Shown here: positions 16,605-25,442 of the stretch, in pieces
Layout of the letters: every line of letters starts with the position of its first letter
Numbering within the stretch: position 1 is the stretch's first letter
NCBI GenBank assembly: GCA_045594025.1
Contig: JAZNXS010000014.1
Span: 1 to 38,931, forward strand
Length of the DNA stretch: 38,931 nt
Direction: 5' to 3'
From: Scatosoma sp045594025
Lineage (GTDB): Bacteria > Bacillota > Clostridia > Christensenellales > Borkfalkiaceae
Made by a program: the position numbers and the translations under genes
Notes under the pieces: model-generated
What the model was told of the DNA's origin: nothing
The model's database searches: none
Seen by the model: only the letters and a program-made list of their open reading frames with translations

Positions 16605-18410
16605 TTATTTTTGTTTTAACCAAACGGAAATACGTGCGTTTTCTTCCGTCCATTTTTTCCCACAAGAAGCATAATCCGTCAGCAAGACGGTACCCATGTC
16701 CGTATTCAATAAGAAACGAACTGTCTCGTTTATTTCAGACTTAACCTTTTGTACCATCGGTTTTCCGTTTTTCGTTATAGTAGAAAATGCGTGATTGATA
16801 TCCGTTTTTTCTTTCTGTTCGTCTCTTGCCAATACCAAATTCCCATAAATAAATGCCGATGTCCCATTCAGGTCAACTTTATTTACTTCAGGGTGGAATG
16901 CAAGGAATATCTCATCCCCATTTTTCCATTCTCTTTCAAGGTTACAATATCCTTGCTCTGCCGTAAATACCGCACCGTTAACCCGCACTTGCGGTTGATT
17001 GCTCCATGAGGGAATTCGCAAACCGATAGACAATTTTTCCCGATTCACCATTGAAATTTTAATAGCAACCTCTCCACTTTTGAGATAATCGCCTGTGATG
17101 GTAAATTCCACTTGGTTTCCATTAGGGCTTTCATACTGAACAACGCCGCTATGATAACCGTTAAAAACGACGCCGTTTTGCGTCTTCATAGCGCCAATCA
17201 AGGGGAATAATCCCGTACCTGCTGCCCCGATACACGCGCAACAACCGTAATATCCACCCTCTGTAAACTTTTTATATCCGCCGATACCGATACCACGAGG
17301 TTGATTGACAAGGGGACTGTAACTGTCAAACGGAACACCGTCTAAAAAGTCTTGTTCCTCCGCGCAATATTGCTTGTTTCCGTAAATATTCAAGCTGCCA
17401 TATAATGCGTTATAAGCTGAACGTTCTATTCCGTCTGCGTACTTTTCTTCACCTGTCAAGCGCAATAAACGTTCTTGCAAGCGCATCCAAGTAACCGTTA
17501 CGCAAGTCTCTTGCATAATTGCCTTATCTGCTGTTTCTTCCGTTTGTTTTTGCGAGGAATTATCAAACAGCTCGTGCGTGCAACCTGCACAGCCGATAAT
17601 GGTAATATCGCTCTTTCTCACAGCGTCAACGAATTTTTCTACGATATGCAAATATCTTTCGTTGTCCGTTACCTCATAATACGCAAGCGCACCCTCAAAA
17701 TAAGACATCATTTCATACGCCTTAACTTCAGGATATTGATAAGGCATCAACTCGCCCTTTTCCGCAAGTTCTAAAAGATTTCCGCCCTTGCAACCACCCA
17801 TATGGAGAATATATTCCGCAAACTCTAAATATTTTTGCTTTCCCGTAAGCTTGTACAATTCCACGATCGGCTCTAAAATAGAGCTGGAATTCAAACCGCC
17901 ATACCAGTGAGACGTATCTAAAATAGAAATTTTCCCCTCTCCAATCTTTTCAATAAGATAATCCACGTGGCGTTGCAAAGCATTCAAAATTGTTACCTTA
18001 AAGGTGTCATCTTTGCAAATTTCGTAGAAATATAAGCAGCCCACCAAAACATACTTTCGCGTCCACATATCCCAGCCATGGAATTCTGTTTCTTTCGTAT
18101 AAGTAGTGATACGGCCTTCGTCGTCTTGCGTTGCAAGCAAGCCTTTGACCGTATCATATAAAATACCGTACAGCTCGTCGTCGGGAAGATAGCGATAGGT
18201 AAGGCAAGCCCCTCGCATCATTTTTCCAAAATATTCTCCGCGCCAACCGTTATCCACGATATCCGCCTTTTCTTGGAATACATTGACGAATTTTTTCCAA
18301 AGCGTCCTATCCTTCAACTGTTTTTGTAAAATGAATACTGCACTTTCGTGCGCTAAATCATTATATTTTGCCGCGCCCTTTGGCAAATACTCATACACTT
18401 TTTTGATCAT
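16605..18410 (-). CDS. GH127-type beta-L-arabinofuranosidase (DUF1680 superfamily)
   Basis: A 601-residue protein with an (alpha/alpha)6 barrel followed by beta-rich domains, and no signal peptide. In the characterised GH127 enzyme HypBA1 the nucleophile is a cysteine held in a zinc site formed by one Glu and three Cys. The same pattern is visible: E301-x-C303 in the segment ETCVTVTWMRLQERLL, and the pair C390-C391 in YYGCCAC. The superfamily also contains members with other specificities, so beta-L-arabinofuranosidase is the likely rather than proven activity. The ATG has GGAG 7 nt upstream, 24 nt after a strong stem-loop. It is followed by the mannosidase remnant and the DUF6259-like gene, probably in one transcript. 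Confidence 0.82.
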   Translation of the reverse strand: MIKKVYEYLPKGAAKYNDLAHESAVFILQKQLKDRTLWKKFVNVFQEKADIVDNGWRGEYFGKMMRGACLTYRYLPDDELYGILYDTVKGLLATQDDEGRITTYTKETEFHGWDMWTRKYVLVGCLYFYEICKDDTFKVTILNALQRHVDYLIEKIGEGKISILDTSHWYGGLNSSSILEPIVELYKLTGKQKYLEFAEYILHMGGCKGGNLLELAEKGELMPYQYPEVKAYEMMSYFEGALAYYEVTDNERYLHIVEKFVDAVRKSDITIIGCAGCTHELFDNSSQKQTEETADKAIMQETCVTVTWMRLQERLLRLTGEEKYADGIERSAYNALYGSLNIYGNKQYCAEEQDFLDGVPFDSYSPLVNQPRGIGIGGYKKFTEGGYYGCCACIGAAGTGLFPLIGAMKTQNGVVFNGYHSGVVQYESPNGNQVEFTITGDYLKSGEVAIKISMVNREKLSIGLRIPSWSNQPQVRVNGAVFTAEQGYCNLEREWKNGDEIFLAFHPEVNKVDLNGTSAFIYGNLVLARDEQKEKTDINHAFSTITKNGKPMVQKVKSEINETVRFLLNTDMGTVLLTDYASCGKKWTEENARISVWLKQK

Positions 18411-18433
18411 ATTTTTTCTCCATCATAATAGGA

Positions 18434-18468
18434 TTTATGCGGCTATTATTTCCCAATAGCCGCATAAA
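18434..18468. terminator. 14-bp stem-loop between the 40-codon ORF and the GH127-type gene
   Basis: TTTATGCGGCTATT (18434-18447) and AATAGCCGCATAAA (18455-18468) pair perfectly around a 7-nt loop. In the minus direction only TCCTATT follows, a poor T tract, so termination is probably partial. It may instead protect the upstream mRNA or lower expression of the cytoplasmic genes relative to the giant surface protein. Confidence 0.55.
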
Positions 18469-18475
18469 CAATTTT

Positions 18476-18598
18476 TTAAGGTGTGAAATTTTCCGGGAAA
18501 TCAAGCATATCTTCCACATTATCGGTTTTAGAGACTGTTACTATATCATCATCGCTAAAAAATACAATTTTTAATTCAAAGCTTTGATAGTTCTTCAT
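18476..18598 (-). CDS. 40-residue acidic peptide coupled to the giant secreted protein
   Basis: A small gene whose ATG overlaps the stop of the 2211-residue protein gene as TAATG. It is preceded by GGAGGTG with a 5-nt spacer, one of the strongest ribosome sites in the window. The product is acidic: it begins MKNYQSFELKIVFF, has DDD at 16-18, then TVSKTDNVEDMLDFPENFTP. There is no signal peptide or membrane helix. From memory, short uncharacterised clostridial peptides share this layout (K-x-Y near the start, a hydrophobic strand, D-I/V-x-T-x-S, acidic tail); I have not searched. It could be a modified-peptide precursor or a partner of the surface protein. No peptide-modifying enzyme lies nearby. 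Function unknown. Confidence 0.7.
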   Translation of the reverse strand: MKNYQSFELKIVFFSDDDIVTVSKTDNVEDMLDFPENFTP

Positions 18599-21500
18599 TA
18601 TTTCACCTCCACGATCGTTGCGCCCATAGCCACGGTAACGTATACCTTACCGTTTTCTACGGTGTAATCCGACGTCTTCATGCCGTTTACGTAAACCGAC
18701 TGACCTGCGGTGTAATCCAAAACAACCGTAAGTTCCAAACCGGTAATATCAGCGCCCTCAGCATCCGTTCTTACGTTGTTGAGCTGGATTGCATTTTCGT
18801 AAATCGTCAAATCGTACTTCACGAAATTGAATGCAAGATTTTCCATGCTCCAATGCGTAAGGTCTGCGGGAAGTTCAGGAGCAACCGTCAAGGTATTGCC
18901 GTTTGCTTCGATACCGAAGAATCCGTATGCAACCGCCGAAACGGGCAAGAAGGATTCAAGGAATTCTCTATCAAGACCAACTGCACCTGCCGTGCCCATA
19001 CCTTGACACTGGATACCCTTATTATCGTAATAATAACGGTAGAAGTCGTAAGGATCGGAGCCGTTTGCTACGTAATAATCGTAAACCTCTTTATACCAAT
19101 TTTGAATAGCCGTCAATCTTGCGAATGCATCATCTGCGCCGAGCGTATCGATACGCGCCATCAAGTCATAGAACGACGTGTACATAATTGCGCCGCCATA
19201 CTGACAGTTATCGCCGAAATCCCAGTCTCCCTTCATCGCGGAGTATTCGCCGTTAAGCATATCCGTACCTTCAACGGTGTTCGATCTAGGTGCAAATACG
19301 TAATCGTAGAGCGAGCTTTCAGAGCTCAGCCAATTCATGATTGCCGTTGCCTGTGCTTCGGTAGCAATACCGTAGTAAATTGCTTCCAGGTTCCATGCTG
19401 CGTAACCGTAGTCGTACCACTTACCTTCGCCGCTTGCATAGCCTGCCACGAATCTGCCGTCTGTTGCATCCCAGAACCCAGTATGGTTCGTATCCTCCGT
19501 CGTTTGACGAAGATTCGTCAATACGGTATTTGCAACAGAACTCAAATCATAGCTGTATGCGCTAGTACCAGTCGTACGATTTCTGGTTGCCGTCTTGACC
19601 TCAGCCAAAGAAGAATCAACCGTGATATTGTTGTCAGCCAAAACTTCTTCCAAGTACGCAAGATCTCTTGCCGCTTTGTAGAAGTACATATTCGACTGGA
19701 AGTCGTATTCGGGCATATACATGATATCCCAGTAACCTTGCGAAATGGAACTTGCGATAGATTTGTTCGTTGCACTTCCAAGCCAGTCCAAATCTTCTTT
19801 TGTGCCGCCGTGACCAACAAGGTAGGATTCCTTCTTCAACCCTCTTGTCGAATCATACATCTGCATCAAGAAATTCATCGCCTTTCTTGCACGAGTAATA
19901 TTTTCAGTCAAGTAGTCCAAATCCCCCGTGAAGTCGTAATCCTGACGAAGGGACGAAATCAAAACCGAGTTATTGTTGCTCATTCTCGTATCGAGCGTAG
20001 GACGAACGTAGTTCAAGCCAACGTTGCCGGAAATGGTCGCGCCCGACTTCAATGCGATTTCGATTTTGAGTTGCTTCATGTACGTCGAAGTGCTTTCACC
20101 CCAAGCGGATTCCGCATACATAGGAAGATAGAGCACGTGATTGTATGCGCCGCTCGTATTCCCCAAATCATAGCTAAGGAACGCATTATCTTTTACGGAC
20201 AATTTCTTATCCTCGCTGAACGACGCAGCACTGCTTGTCGTGTACCAAACGTAGATATCTTCTATGTTGGTAGCGTCGTCGATGCGCACTTCAAATTCAA
20301 GAAGGGGCGCGTAGAACGTGTAGACCTTCTTACTCGTCCAAGAGCTGAACGAATTCGACGTAAACGTGATATTGCTCGATTGATTCGAAAGGCTTGCATT
20401 GTACAATCCGCCCGAAACGCTTGCGCCGACGTTGTTCGACCAAGAACCGCTGTCGCCACCGTTAAATTCCCAATGCGCGGTGCTGACCGTATCGTTGTTG
20501 GGGAAGGGCCAGCCCATCTTTTGTTCGCCCGTTGAAACTTCTGTTTCTACGTCGCGGACGCGGTCGTTGCTCGACCATACGTAGCCGTAATCGTCTACGG
20601 GAACGGAAGCCAAGAAGTTTCTCAAGCCTGTAATTCTATTCGAAACGTTGCCCTTCTCATCTGTATAACCTTCAAAGCTGTTATACCAGTAGTAGGACAT
20701 CGACATCCATTCATGCGAGAAGAATTCTTCCGAGTCTACGCCTGCCGTAACAGAGTTTACTTTCAAGTTCGTGCTGTCTTCCACGTAGCCCGAATGACGT
20801 TTGAAGAAGTCGTTCAAGAAGAAGTCCAAATCAGCGTCGGAGCTTTCAAAATACAACGTTTCATCGCTGGATTTATCGTAAGTGCTATTTGCTGCGCCAA
20901 CGGTAAAGGTAAATCCGCCGTCCACAGCCGTATATTCGCTTAAGTTATAGATGTAGTTCCCAATCGCAACGTTTACGTTGTTGTTTGCAGCCAAACGCTT
21001 TCCGTTGACAATCGCCGAAGCAACGTCCCCCGTAATGTTAACCGTTACAGTTGCCGTTTCAGAATCGGCCGAAATATTTGTTATTTCATAACCAGTCCAT
21101 TCCTTATCCGTGGCAACGAACGAATAATCGCTCCAAGTAATATCCGCAACCTTATTCAAGTAGTTCAAAATGGTGGCATTCGCTTTATATTGAGAATTTT
21201 CTTCGTCGTTATAAGCCTCTGTCGCAACTTCGTACATACTTCTTGCATTCAGTTCTTCGCTATACGGCGTATAAATATAGCCGTCGCCCGTTGTAAAGCC
21301 GATTTTTAAGTACCCTCTTGCCGAGAGCTTGCGCGAATACTGCGACTCGCTGATATTGACAAGTGCCGCGGCATACGTCCACGTAGCCTCCGCTTCATCA
21401 TCTACTCTCCATTTTTCCCCACAATCCACGTCGATAAAATAACCTTCGGTGAAATTAGCGTGTTTAAAATCGGAAACATGCGGCAAATAGTCGGTAGGTA

Positions 21501-24500
21501 CAACCAATACGCCCATGCCATAAACCAAACCGATTTCATCATAGAGCCACATATACTGATCTTGCTCAATATCTACTAAGAAACGAATACCGTTGCTGTT
21601 CTGCACTAAACGAACTGCCGCGCCATCTTGCATTTCAAAACCGATCCATACAGCGTGCAACGTCATTTCCGCGGTAATATCCAGTTTATAGCCCACGGGA
21701 TACAAATCGGAAAGTCCTTCCGGATCCGTCGTCCAACCTACAAGCACTTGCGCCAACCCGCCTACGGGGTCTACGGTGATTTCGGGAAGAGTCAAACGGC
21801 AAGTCGTCTTCACAAGATATTCTACGCCGTTATTCATAAGCGTTACGGGTTGCCCACCAAGCACGTCTAATTCAGCCTCGGTAATCTCACCTTTTGCAAA
21901 CGTAGTGCTTTCGCTCGTTACGATGTATTTATAGGTAACGTCGTCCGTCAGGTATACGGTTACGCCTGCGGAGTTGATCAAGCTGAAGCCTTTCTTTAAG
22001 GTCAATTCAAAATAGTCGCCCGTATATGACCGCAAAAGCTTAATCATAATACCGCTGCCGTTCGTCGTTTCTACGTAAACGGGCGAAGCCGCAGGGTTCG
22101 AAATCCAGCAACTACAAGAATTTACCAACTGAGAGCCGTTTGCATTTGCGGTAATCAACTCTCTTGCGGACGTATCGTTCAAGTAGATATATTCCATAAT
22201 ATCTACGCCGTTGTTTGCGGTGATGAGCGCATCATTGCCATGATACCAACAACCAGTAGCGTTCGTATTCAGGTAATACGTTTCACTTTCGCCGTTTACT
22301 ACCTTATTCGCCTCGCGCATATCCAAGACACCGAAGCAGAATTCGCCGCCAGCCGCACAAACAGCCCAAGAGGTTCTGTCTTCCAATGCGATATATTTGG
22401 TAATATCTTTGCGATAAGCCGCTACCGCCGTCTTGTTTTCGCCGTAGTTATATACCGTATTTTCGTTAATTTCTACGCCGCCAATCGTCCAGTAACCTTC
22501 GCAATCCCCATTTTCGGGTACTGCAGGAAGCGAACCAATCGTTTGACCGCCTATCACCGTAAGCGTATCGCCTAAGCCATCGAACGAAAGCGTGTATTCC
22601 GCTACCTTCGTAACACTGCCGCTAGACGTGCAAATAAATTCTACGTCCTCATTAATAACGGACGTACCGCCGTTGGAATCCAAAATGGAGAAGCCATTTT
22701 TCAAGGTAACTTTATATTCTTCCCCTGAGAAAGAGTGCAATACCGTTACCCAAATACCTTCGGCGTTAGTTTCGACGAATACGGGACGACACTGGTCACT
22801 GTTCGTAGGCCAACCCGTTGCATCGCCTACTGGATATGTATTGTTTGTTCTGTTGTCATCCGACAACTCACGGATATTTTCATCGTTTACGTAGATATAT
22901 TCCATAATATCCACGCCGTTGTTTGCTGCAATCAATGCAGTGTCCCAACCTTGAATATTCCACGCGCTATTTGAACATAAAGCACTTGCAGGCGTGATAA
23001 ATATTTTGAACGTTGATTGAACCGCATTATGAGTTGAAAACTCAATTGTTACCGTATCCGTTACGTCTTTCGTATATACTGCGACCGCCGTTTTATTTGC
23101 GCCGTAGTTATATACCGTGTCTGCCGTAATTTCTACGCCGTCAATCGTCCATACGCCAGTGTATCCGTCCTTTGCGGGTACTGCAGGAAGCTCGCCGATG
23201 GTAGCGCCGCCTTCCACCTGTCTACTGCTTGCGCCTTCAAAGGTAAGGGTATACCCCGTTACCTTCGTGATATCGCCCATCGTTGCACCAACATTGTATG
23301 TCACGTCGTCGGCAACGTACCGCTTGACGCCTTCCGTATCCACAACGGTAAAGCCTGCTTTGAAGGTAACCTTGAAAGACGTTTTATAGTCCACCATCAC
23401 CTTAAAGCGAATACCGTCGCCTGCCGTTTCAATACAAACAGGCGCATAGCAACCGCCAACGTTCAGAGGGAACGTCGAAGAGGCTTTATACGAAGTCGTC
23501 CCAGCCGCGTTTGCATTGATGATCGAACGCGCACTTTCACCGTCGATCAAGATATATTCCATAATATCCACGCCGAAATTGCTATTTTTGTTATCAGCGT
23601 GATCGTTCCAGTACGAATTAGGATATGCAGTAGCGATTTCAGCGTTATTATCACGAATCCAAAGATAGCGGATATCGCTTTCCGTATCGGGAACGCCCCA
23701 GTCGCCCAAACCGATGGTGCCCGTAATATCCTTGGCGTAAACTACGGTTGCCGTCTTATTTTCGCCGTAGTTATATACCGTGTCTGCGGTGATTTCTGCG
23801 CCGTCAATCGTCCATACACCTGTGTAGCCATCTTTTGTGGGTACTGCGGGAAGCTCGCCTATAGTTGCGCCAGCTTTTAACTTTTTCGTTTCCGCTACGC
23901 CATCAAAGGAAAGGGTGTAGATTTTGTCAACCGTTCTTCCACCCAAAGTACCATTTGCATAAGTATAGATAATATCATTCGATACGTAAATCACTTGCCC
24001 ATCGTTTCTGATCAACGAGAAGCCTGCCTTAAAGGTAAACGTAACCGTATCGCCAAAATAAGACTTCAAAAGTCTAATCAAGATACCGCTGCCGTTCGTC
24101 GTTTCTACGTATACGGGGCAAGCCGCAGGGTTTGAAAGCCAGCAGCTACAGGAGTTACCCAACCTATCTCCGTTTGCATTTTCCGTAATCAACGATCTTG
24201 CAGATTGCCCATTGACGTAGATATATTCCATAATATCTACGCCGTTGTTTGCGGTAATCGGCGCTGTATTGCCTACGTACCACGTATTGCAAACACTATC
24301 TGCCGTATTGAAATACGCAGAATTATTGCCTAAATCAATACCGCCGAAGTAATATTCGCCATCGTGCGCACCCCAAGAGGTTCTATCCTCTAAGCCAAGC
24401 AAGTCTTGGTATTCCAACGCATATACGGGGGTTGCCGTTTTATTCATAGAAATAACGGTGTTTTCAGTAATTGCCGCGCCGTCGATCGTCCAGAAGCCAA

Positions 24501-25233
24501 CGTAGCCGTCCTTTGCAGGTACTGCAGGAAGCGTACCGATCGCCTGACCATTTACAACACGCTTGGTGGTATAAACCGAGCCGTTTTCATCATTAAAGGT
24601 TACCGTAGACTTATTGACACGCGTAGGCACGTTACCAACGCAGTTATATACAACGTCATCAGAAACGTAAAGTACGTTCCCATCGTTTTTAATCAGCGAA
24701 AAACCCGCTTTAAAGGTAAGCGTATAGCTTTCGCCTGCATACGCTTTCAAAATCTTAATGAGAAGGCCGCTTCCGTTCGTCGTTTCTACGTATACGGGAG
24801 ACGCCGCAGGGTTGGTAAGCCAACCATTAGTACCCACCATAGTTCCGCCAGCAGCCACGTTTGCCGTAATCGCATCTCTTGCCGACGTATCGTTGACGTA
24901 GATATATTGCAAAATATCCACGCCGTTATTTGCGGTGATCAAAGCGTCATTGCCATTGTACCAACAACCGTTTACACTGGCATCTGTATTCAGCCAATGC
25001 GCATTATCAGTCGTCGACGCGCCTATGGTATAGCCGCCGAAATAATATTCGTCGGACGCCGCGCCCCAAGAACGGTCTTCAACCGCCAACAGATCTTGGT
25101 ATTCGATCGTTTCAGCAGACGCGCTAATGCCTTTGTTTCCTGTCAGTGTAAATACACCGAAGAAACAAGACAGCATCGCAATCAATGCCATCACCAGTAT
25201 AAGCAATAAGTTTCCTTTCCTTGCTTTGCCCAT
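18598..25233 (-). CDS. giant secreted repeat protein with a C-terminal (alpha/alpha)6 glycosidase-like domain
   Basis: A 2211-residue protein with a signal peptide (GNLLLILVMALIAMLSCFFG, cleavage likely around residue 40). Residues 44-1110 hold five tandem units of about 225 residues. Each pairs a module built around ITANNGVDIMEYIYVN and PVYVETTNGSGI with an InlB-like strand repeat (GELPAVPAKDGYTGVWTIDG). One more InlB-like repeat follows, then a GAAVRL/NGIRF surface-protein domain (about 1195-1370), a strand-rich linker, and from 1457 a domain homologous to the whole lipoprotein at 31741-34215. That domain has helical-barrel features (ITRARKAMNFLMQMYD, WYDYGYAAWNLEAIYYGIA) and a C-terminal beta cap. 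No lipobox, LPXTG or C-terminal membrane anchor is present. I infer binding and cutting of a glycan outside the cell; family and substrate are unassigned. The ATG has GGAG with a 6-nt spacer. Confidence 0.8.
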   Translation of the reverse strand: MGKARKGNLLLILVMALIAMLSCFFGVFTLTGNKGISASAETIEYQDLLAVEDRSWGAASDEYYFGGYTIGASTTDNAHWLNTDASVNGCWYNGNDALITANNGVDILQYIYVNDTSARDAITANVAAGGTMVGTNGWLTNPAASPVYVETTNGSGLLIKILKAYAGESYTLTFKAGFSLIKNDGNVLYVSDDVVYNCVGNVPTRVNKSTVTFNDENGSVYTTKRVVNGQAIGTLPAVPAKDGYVGFWTIDGAAITENTVISMNKTATPVYALEYQDLLGLEDRTSWGAHDGEYYFGGIDLGNNSAYFNTADSVCNTWYVGNTAPITANNGVDIMEYIYVNGQSARSLITENANGDRLGNSCSCWLSNPAACPVYVETTNGSGILIRLLKSYFGDTVTFTFKAGFSLIRNDGQVIYVSNDIIYTYANGTLGGRTVDKIYTLSFDGVAETKKLKAGATIGELPAVPTKDGYTGVWTIDGAEITADTVYNYGENKTATVVYAKDITGTIGLGDWGVPDTESDIRYLWIRDNNAEIATAYPNSYWNDHADNKNSNFGVDIMEYILIDGESARSIINANAAGTTSYKASSTFPLNVGGCYAPVCIETAGDGIRFKVMVDYKTSFKVTFKAGFTVVDTEGVKRYVADDVTYNVGATMGDITKVTGYTLTFEGASSRQVEGGATIGELPAVPAKDGYTGVWTIDGVEITADTVYNYGANKTAVAVYTKDVTDTVTIEFSTHNAVQSTFKIFITPASALCSNSAWNIQGWDTALIAANNGVDIMEYIYVNDENIRELSDDNRTNNTYPVGDATGWPTNSDQCRPVFVETNAEGIWVTVLHSFSGEEYKVTLKNGFSILDSNGGTSVINEDVEFICTSSGSVTKVAEYTLSFDGLGDTLTVIGGQTIGSLPAVPENGDCEGYWTIGGVEINENTVYNYGENKTAVAAYRKDITKYIALEDRTSWAVCAAGGEFCFGVLDMREANKVVNGESETYYLNTNATGCWYHGNDALITANNGVDIMEYIYLNDTSARELITANANGSQLVNSCSCWISNPAASPVYVETTNGSGIMIKLLRSYTGDYFELTLKKGFSLINSAGVTVYLTDDVTYKYIVTSESTTFAKGEITEAELDVLGGQPVTLMNNGVEYLVKTTCRLTLPEITVDPVGGLAQVLVGWTTDPEGLSDLYPVGYKLDITAEMTLHAVWIGFEMQDGAAVRLVQNSNGIRFLVDIEQDQYMWLYDEIGLVYGMGVLVVPTDYLPHVSDFKHANFTEGYFIDVDCGEKWRVDDEAEATWTYAAALVNISESQYSRKLSARGYLKIGFTTGDGYIYTPYSEELNARSMYEVATEAYNDEENSQYKANATILNYLNKVADITWSDYSFVATDKEWTGYEITNISADSETATVTVNITGDVASAIVNGKRLAANNNVNVAIGNYIYNLSEYTAVDGGFTFTVGAANSTYDKSSDETLYFESSDADLDFFLNDFFKRHSGYVEDSTNLKVNSVTAGVDSEEFFSHEWMSMSYYWYNSFEGYTDEKGNVSNRITGLRNFLASVPVDDYGYVWSSNDRVRDVETEVSTGEQKMGWPFPNNDTVSTAHWEFNGGDSGSWSNNVGASVSGGLYNASLSNQSSNITFTSNSFSSWTSKKVYTFYAPLLEFEVRIDDATNIEDIYVWYTTSSAASFSEDKKLSVKDNAFLSYDLGNTSGAYNHVLYLPMYAESAWGESTSTYMKQLKIEIALKSGATISGNVGLNYVRPTLDTRMSNNNSVLISSLRQDYDFTGDLDYLTENITRARKAMNFLMQMYDSTRGLKKESYLVGHGGTKEDLDWLGSATNKSIASSISQGYWDIMYMPEYDFQSNMYFYKAARDLAYLEEVLADNNITVDSSLAEVKTATRNRTTGTSAYSYDLSSVANTVLTNLRQTTEDTNHTGFWDATDGRFVAGYASGEGKWYDYGYAAWNLEAIYYGIATEAQATAIMNWLSSESSLYDYVFAPRSNTVEGTDMLNGEYSAMKGDWDFGDNCQYGGAIMYTSFYDLMARIDTLGADDAFARLTAIQNWYKEVYDYYVANGSDPYDFYRYYYDNKGIQCQGMGTAGAVGLDREFLESFLPVSAVAYGFFGIEANGNTLTVAPELPADLTHWSMENLAFNFVKYDLTIYENAIQLNNVRTDAEGADITGLELTVVLDYTAGQSVYVNGMKTSDYTVENGKVYVTVAMGATIVEVK
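21915..25110 (-). repeat. five tandem repeat units of about 680 bp inside the giant protein gene
   Basis: Units begin near 25104, 24413, 23730, 23073 and 22410. Units 1, 2 and 5 keep the full EDRTSWG opening; 3 and 4 have diverged at that end. The stretch coding ANNGVDIMEYIYVN is nearly identical in DNA between units and with the gene at 25443-28283, making both genes substrates for recombination. Confidence 0.85.
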
Positions 25234-25319
25234 AATTTTCTCCTTCCTTATTTGTTTGCCAAATTGTTGCTATATTTATTTAATCTGTTCTAAAACAGCT
25301 TTTATTCTTCCTTATGACA

Positions 25320-25348
25320 ATATTACATGATTTCAACGCTGAAATCAA
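25320..25348 (-). promoter_or_regulatory. promoter and operator of the giant surface protein operon
   Basis: On the minus strand TTGATT (25343-25348) and TAATAT (25320-25325) are 17 nt apart, with a start near 25313. The spacer carries the inverted repeat GATTTCA-ACGC-TGAAATC (25329-25346), which would block polymerase if occupied. The half TGAAATCAATAT is shared with the promoters at 14277-14313 and 38883-38919. Confidence 0.65.
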
Positions 25349-25363
25349 TATATTTTTTAAAAA

Positions 25364-25375
25364 ACTGGTACCAGT
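25364..25375. promoter_or_regulatory. perfect 12-bp palindrome upstream of the giant-gene promoter
   Basis: ACTGGTACCAGT is its own reverse complement and is followed by a second GTGGTAC half. It lies 16 nt upstream of the -35 box, so a regulator could bind here. No LacI-type or similar regulator gene is present in the window. Confidence 0.35.
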
Positions 25376-25390
25376 GGTACAAAATATTAA

Positions 25391-25433
25391 AAAATTCCCC
25401 GCGTCCCACAGCCTATTTCAACTATGGGACGCG
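25391..25433 (-). terminator. terminator of the AraC-transporter-surface protein operon
   Basis: A 9-bp stem, CGCGTCCCA (25400-25408) and TGGGACGCG (25425-25433), is followed on the minus strand by GGAATTTTTT. It lies 9 nt beyond the stop of the gene at 25443 and is the only strong terminator in the 25234-25442 gap. Confidence 0.85.
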
Positions 25434-25442
25434 TTGTTTTAT

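Noticed and set aside
18853..20535. 560-codon open frame on the plus strand
   Set aside because: It lies wholly antisense to the glycosidase-like domain of the giant gene. The translation is Arg/Cys/Ile-rich with no recognisable domain, and no ribosome site was seen. It is a codon-use shadow.
21915..25110. CRISPR-like array suggested by regular repeats
   Set aside because: The repeats are about 680 bp, remain in one reading frame and encode protein modules. No short identical repeats with unique spacers occur.
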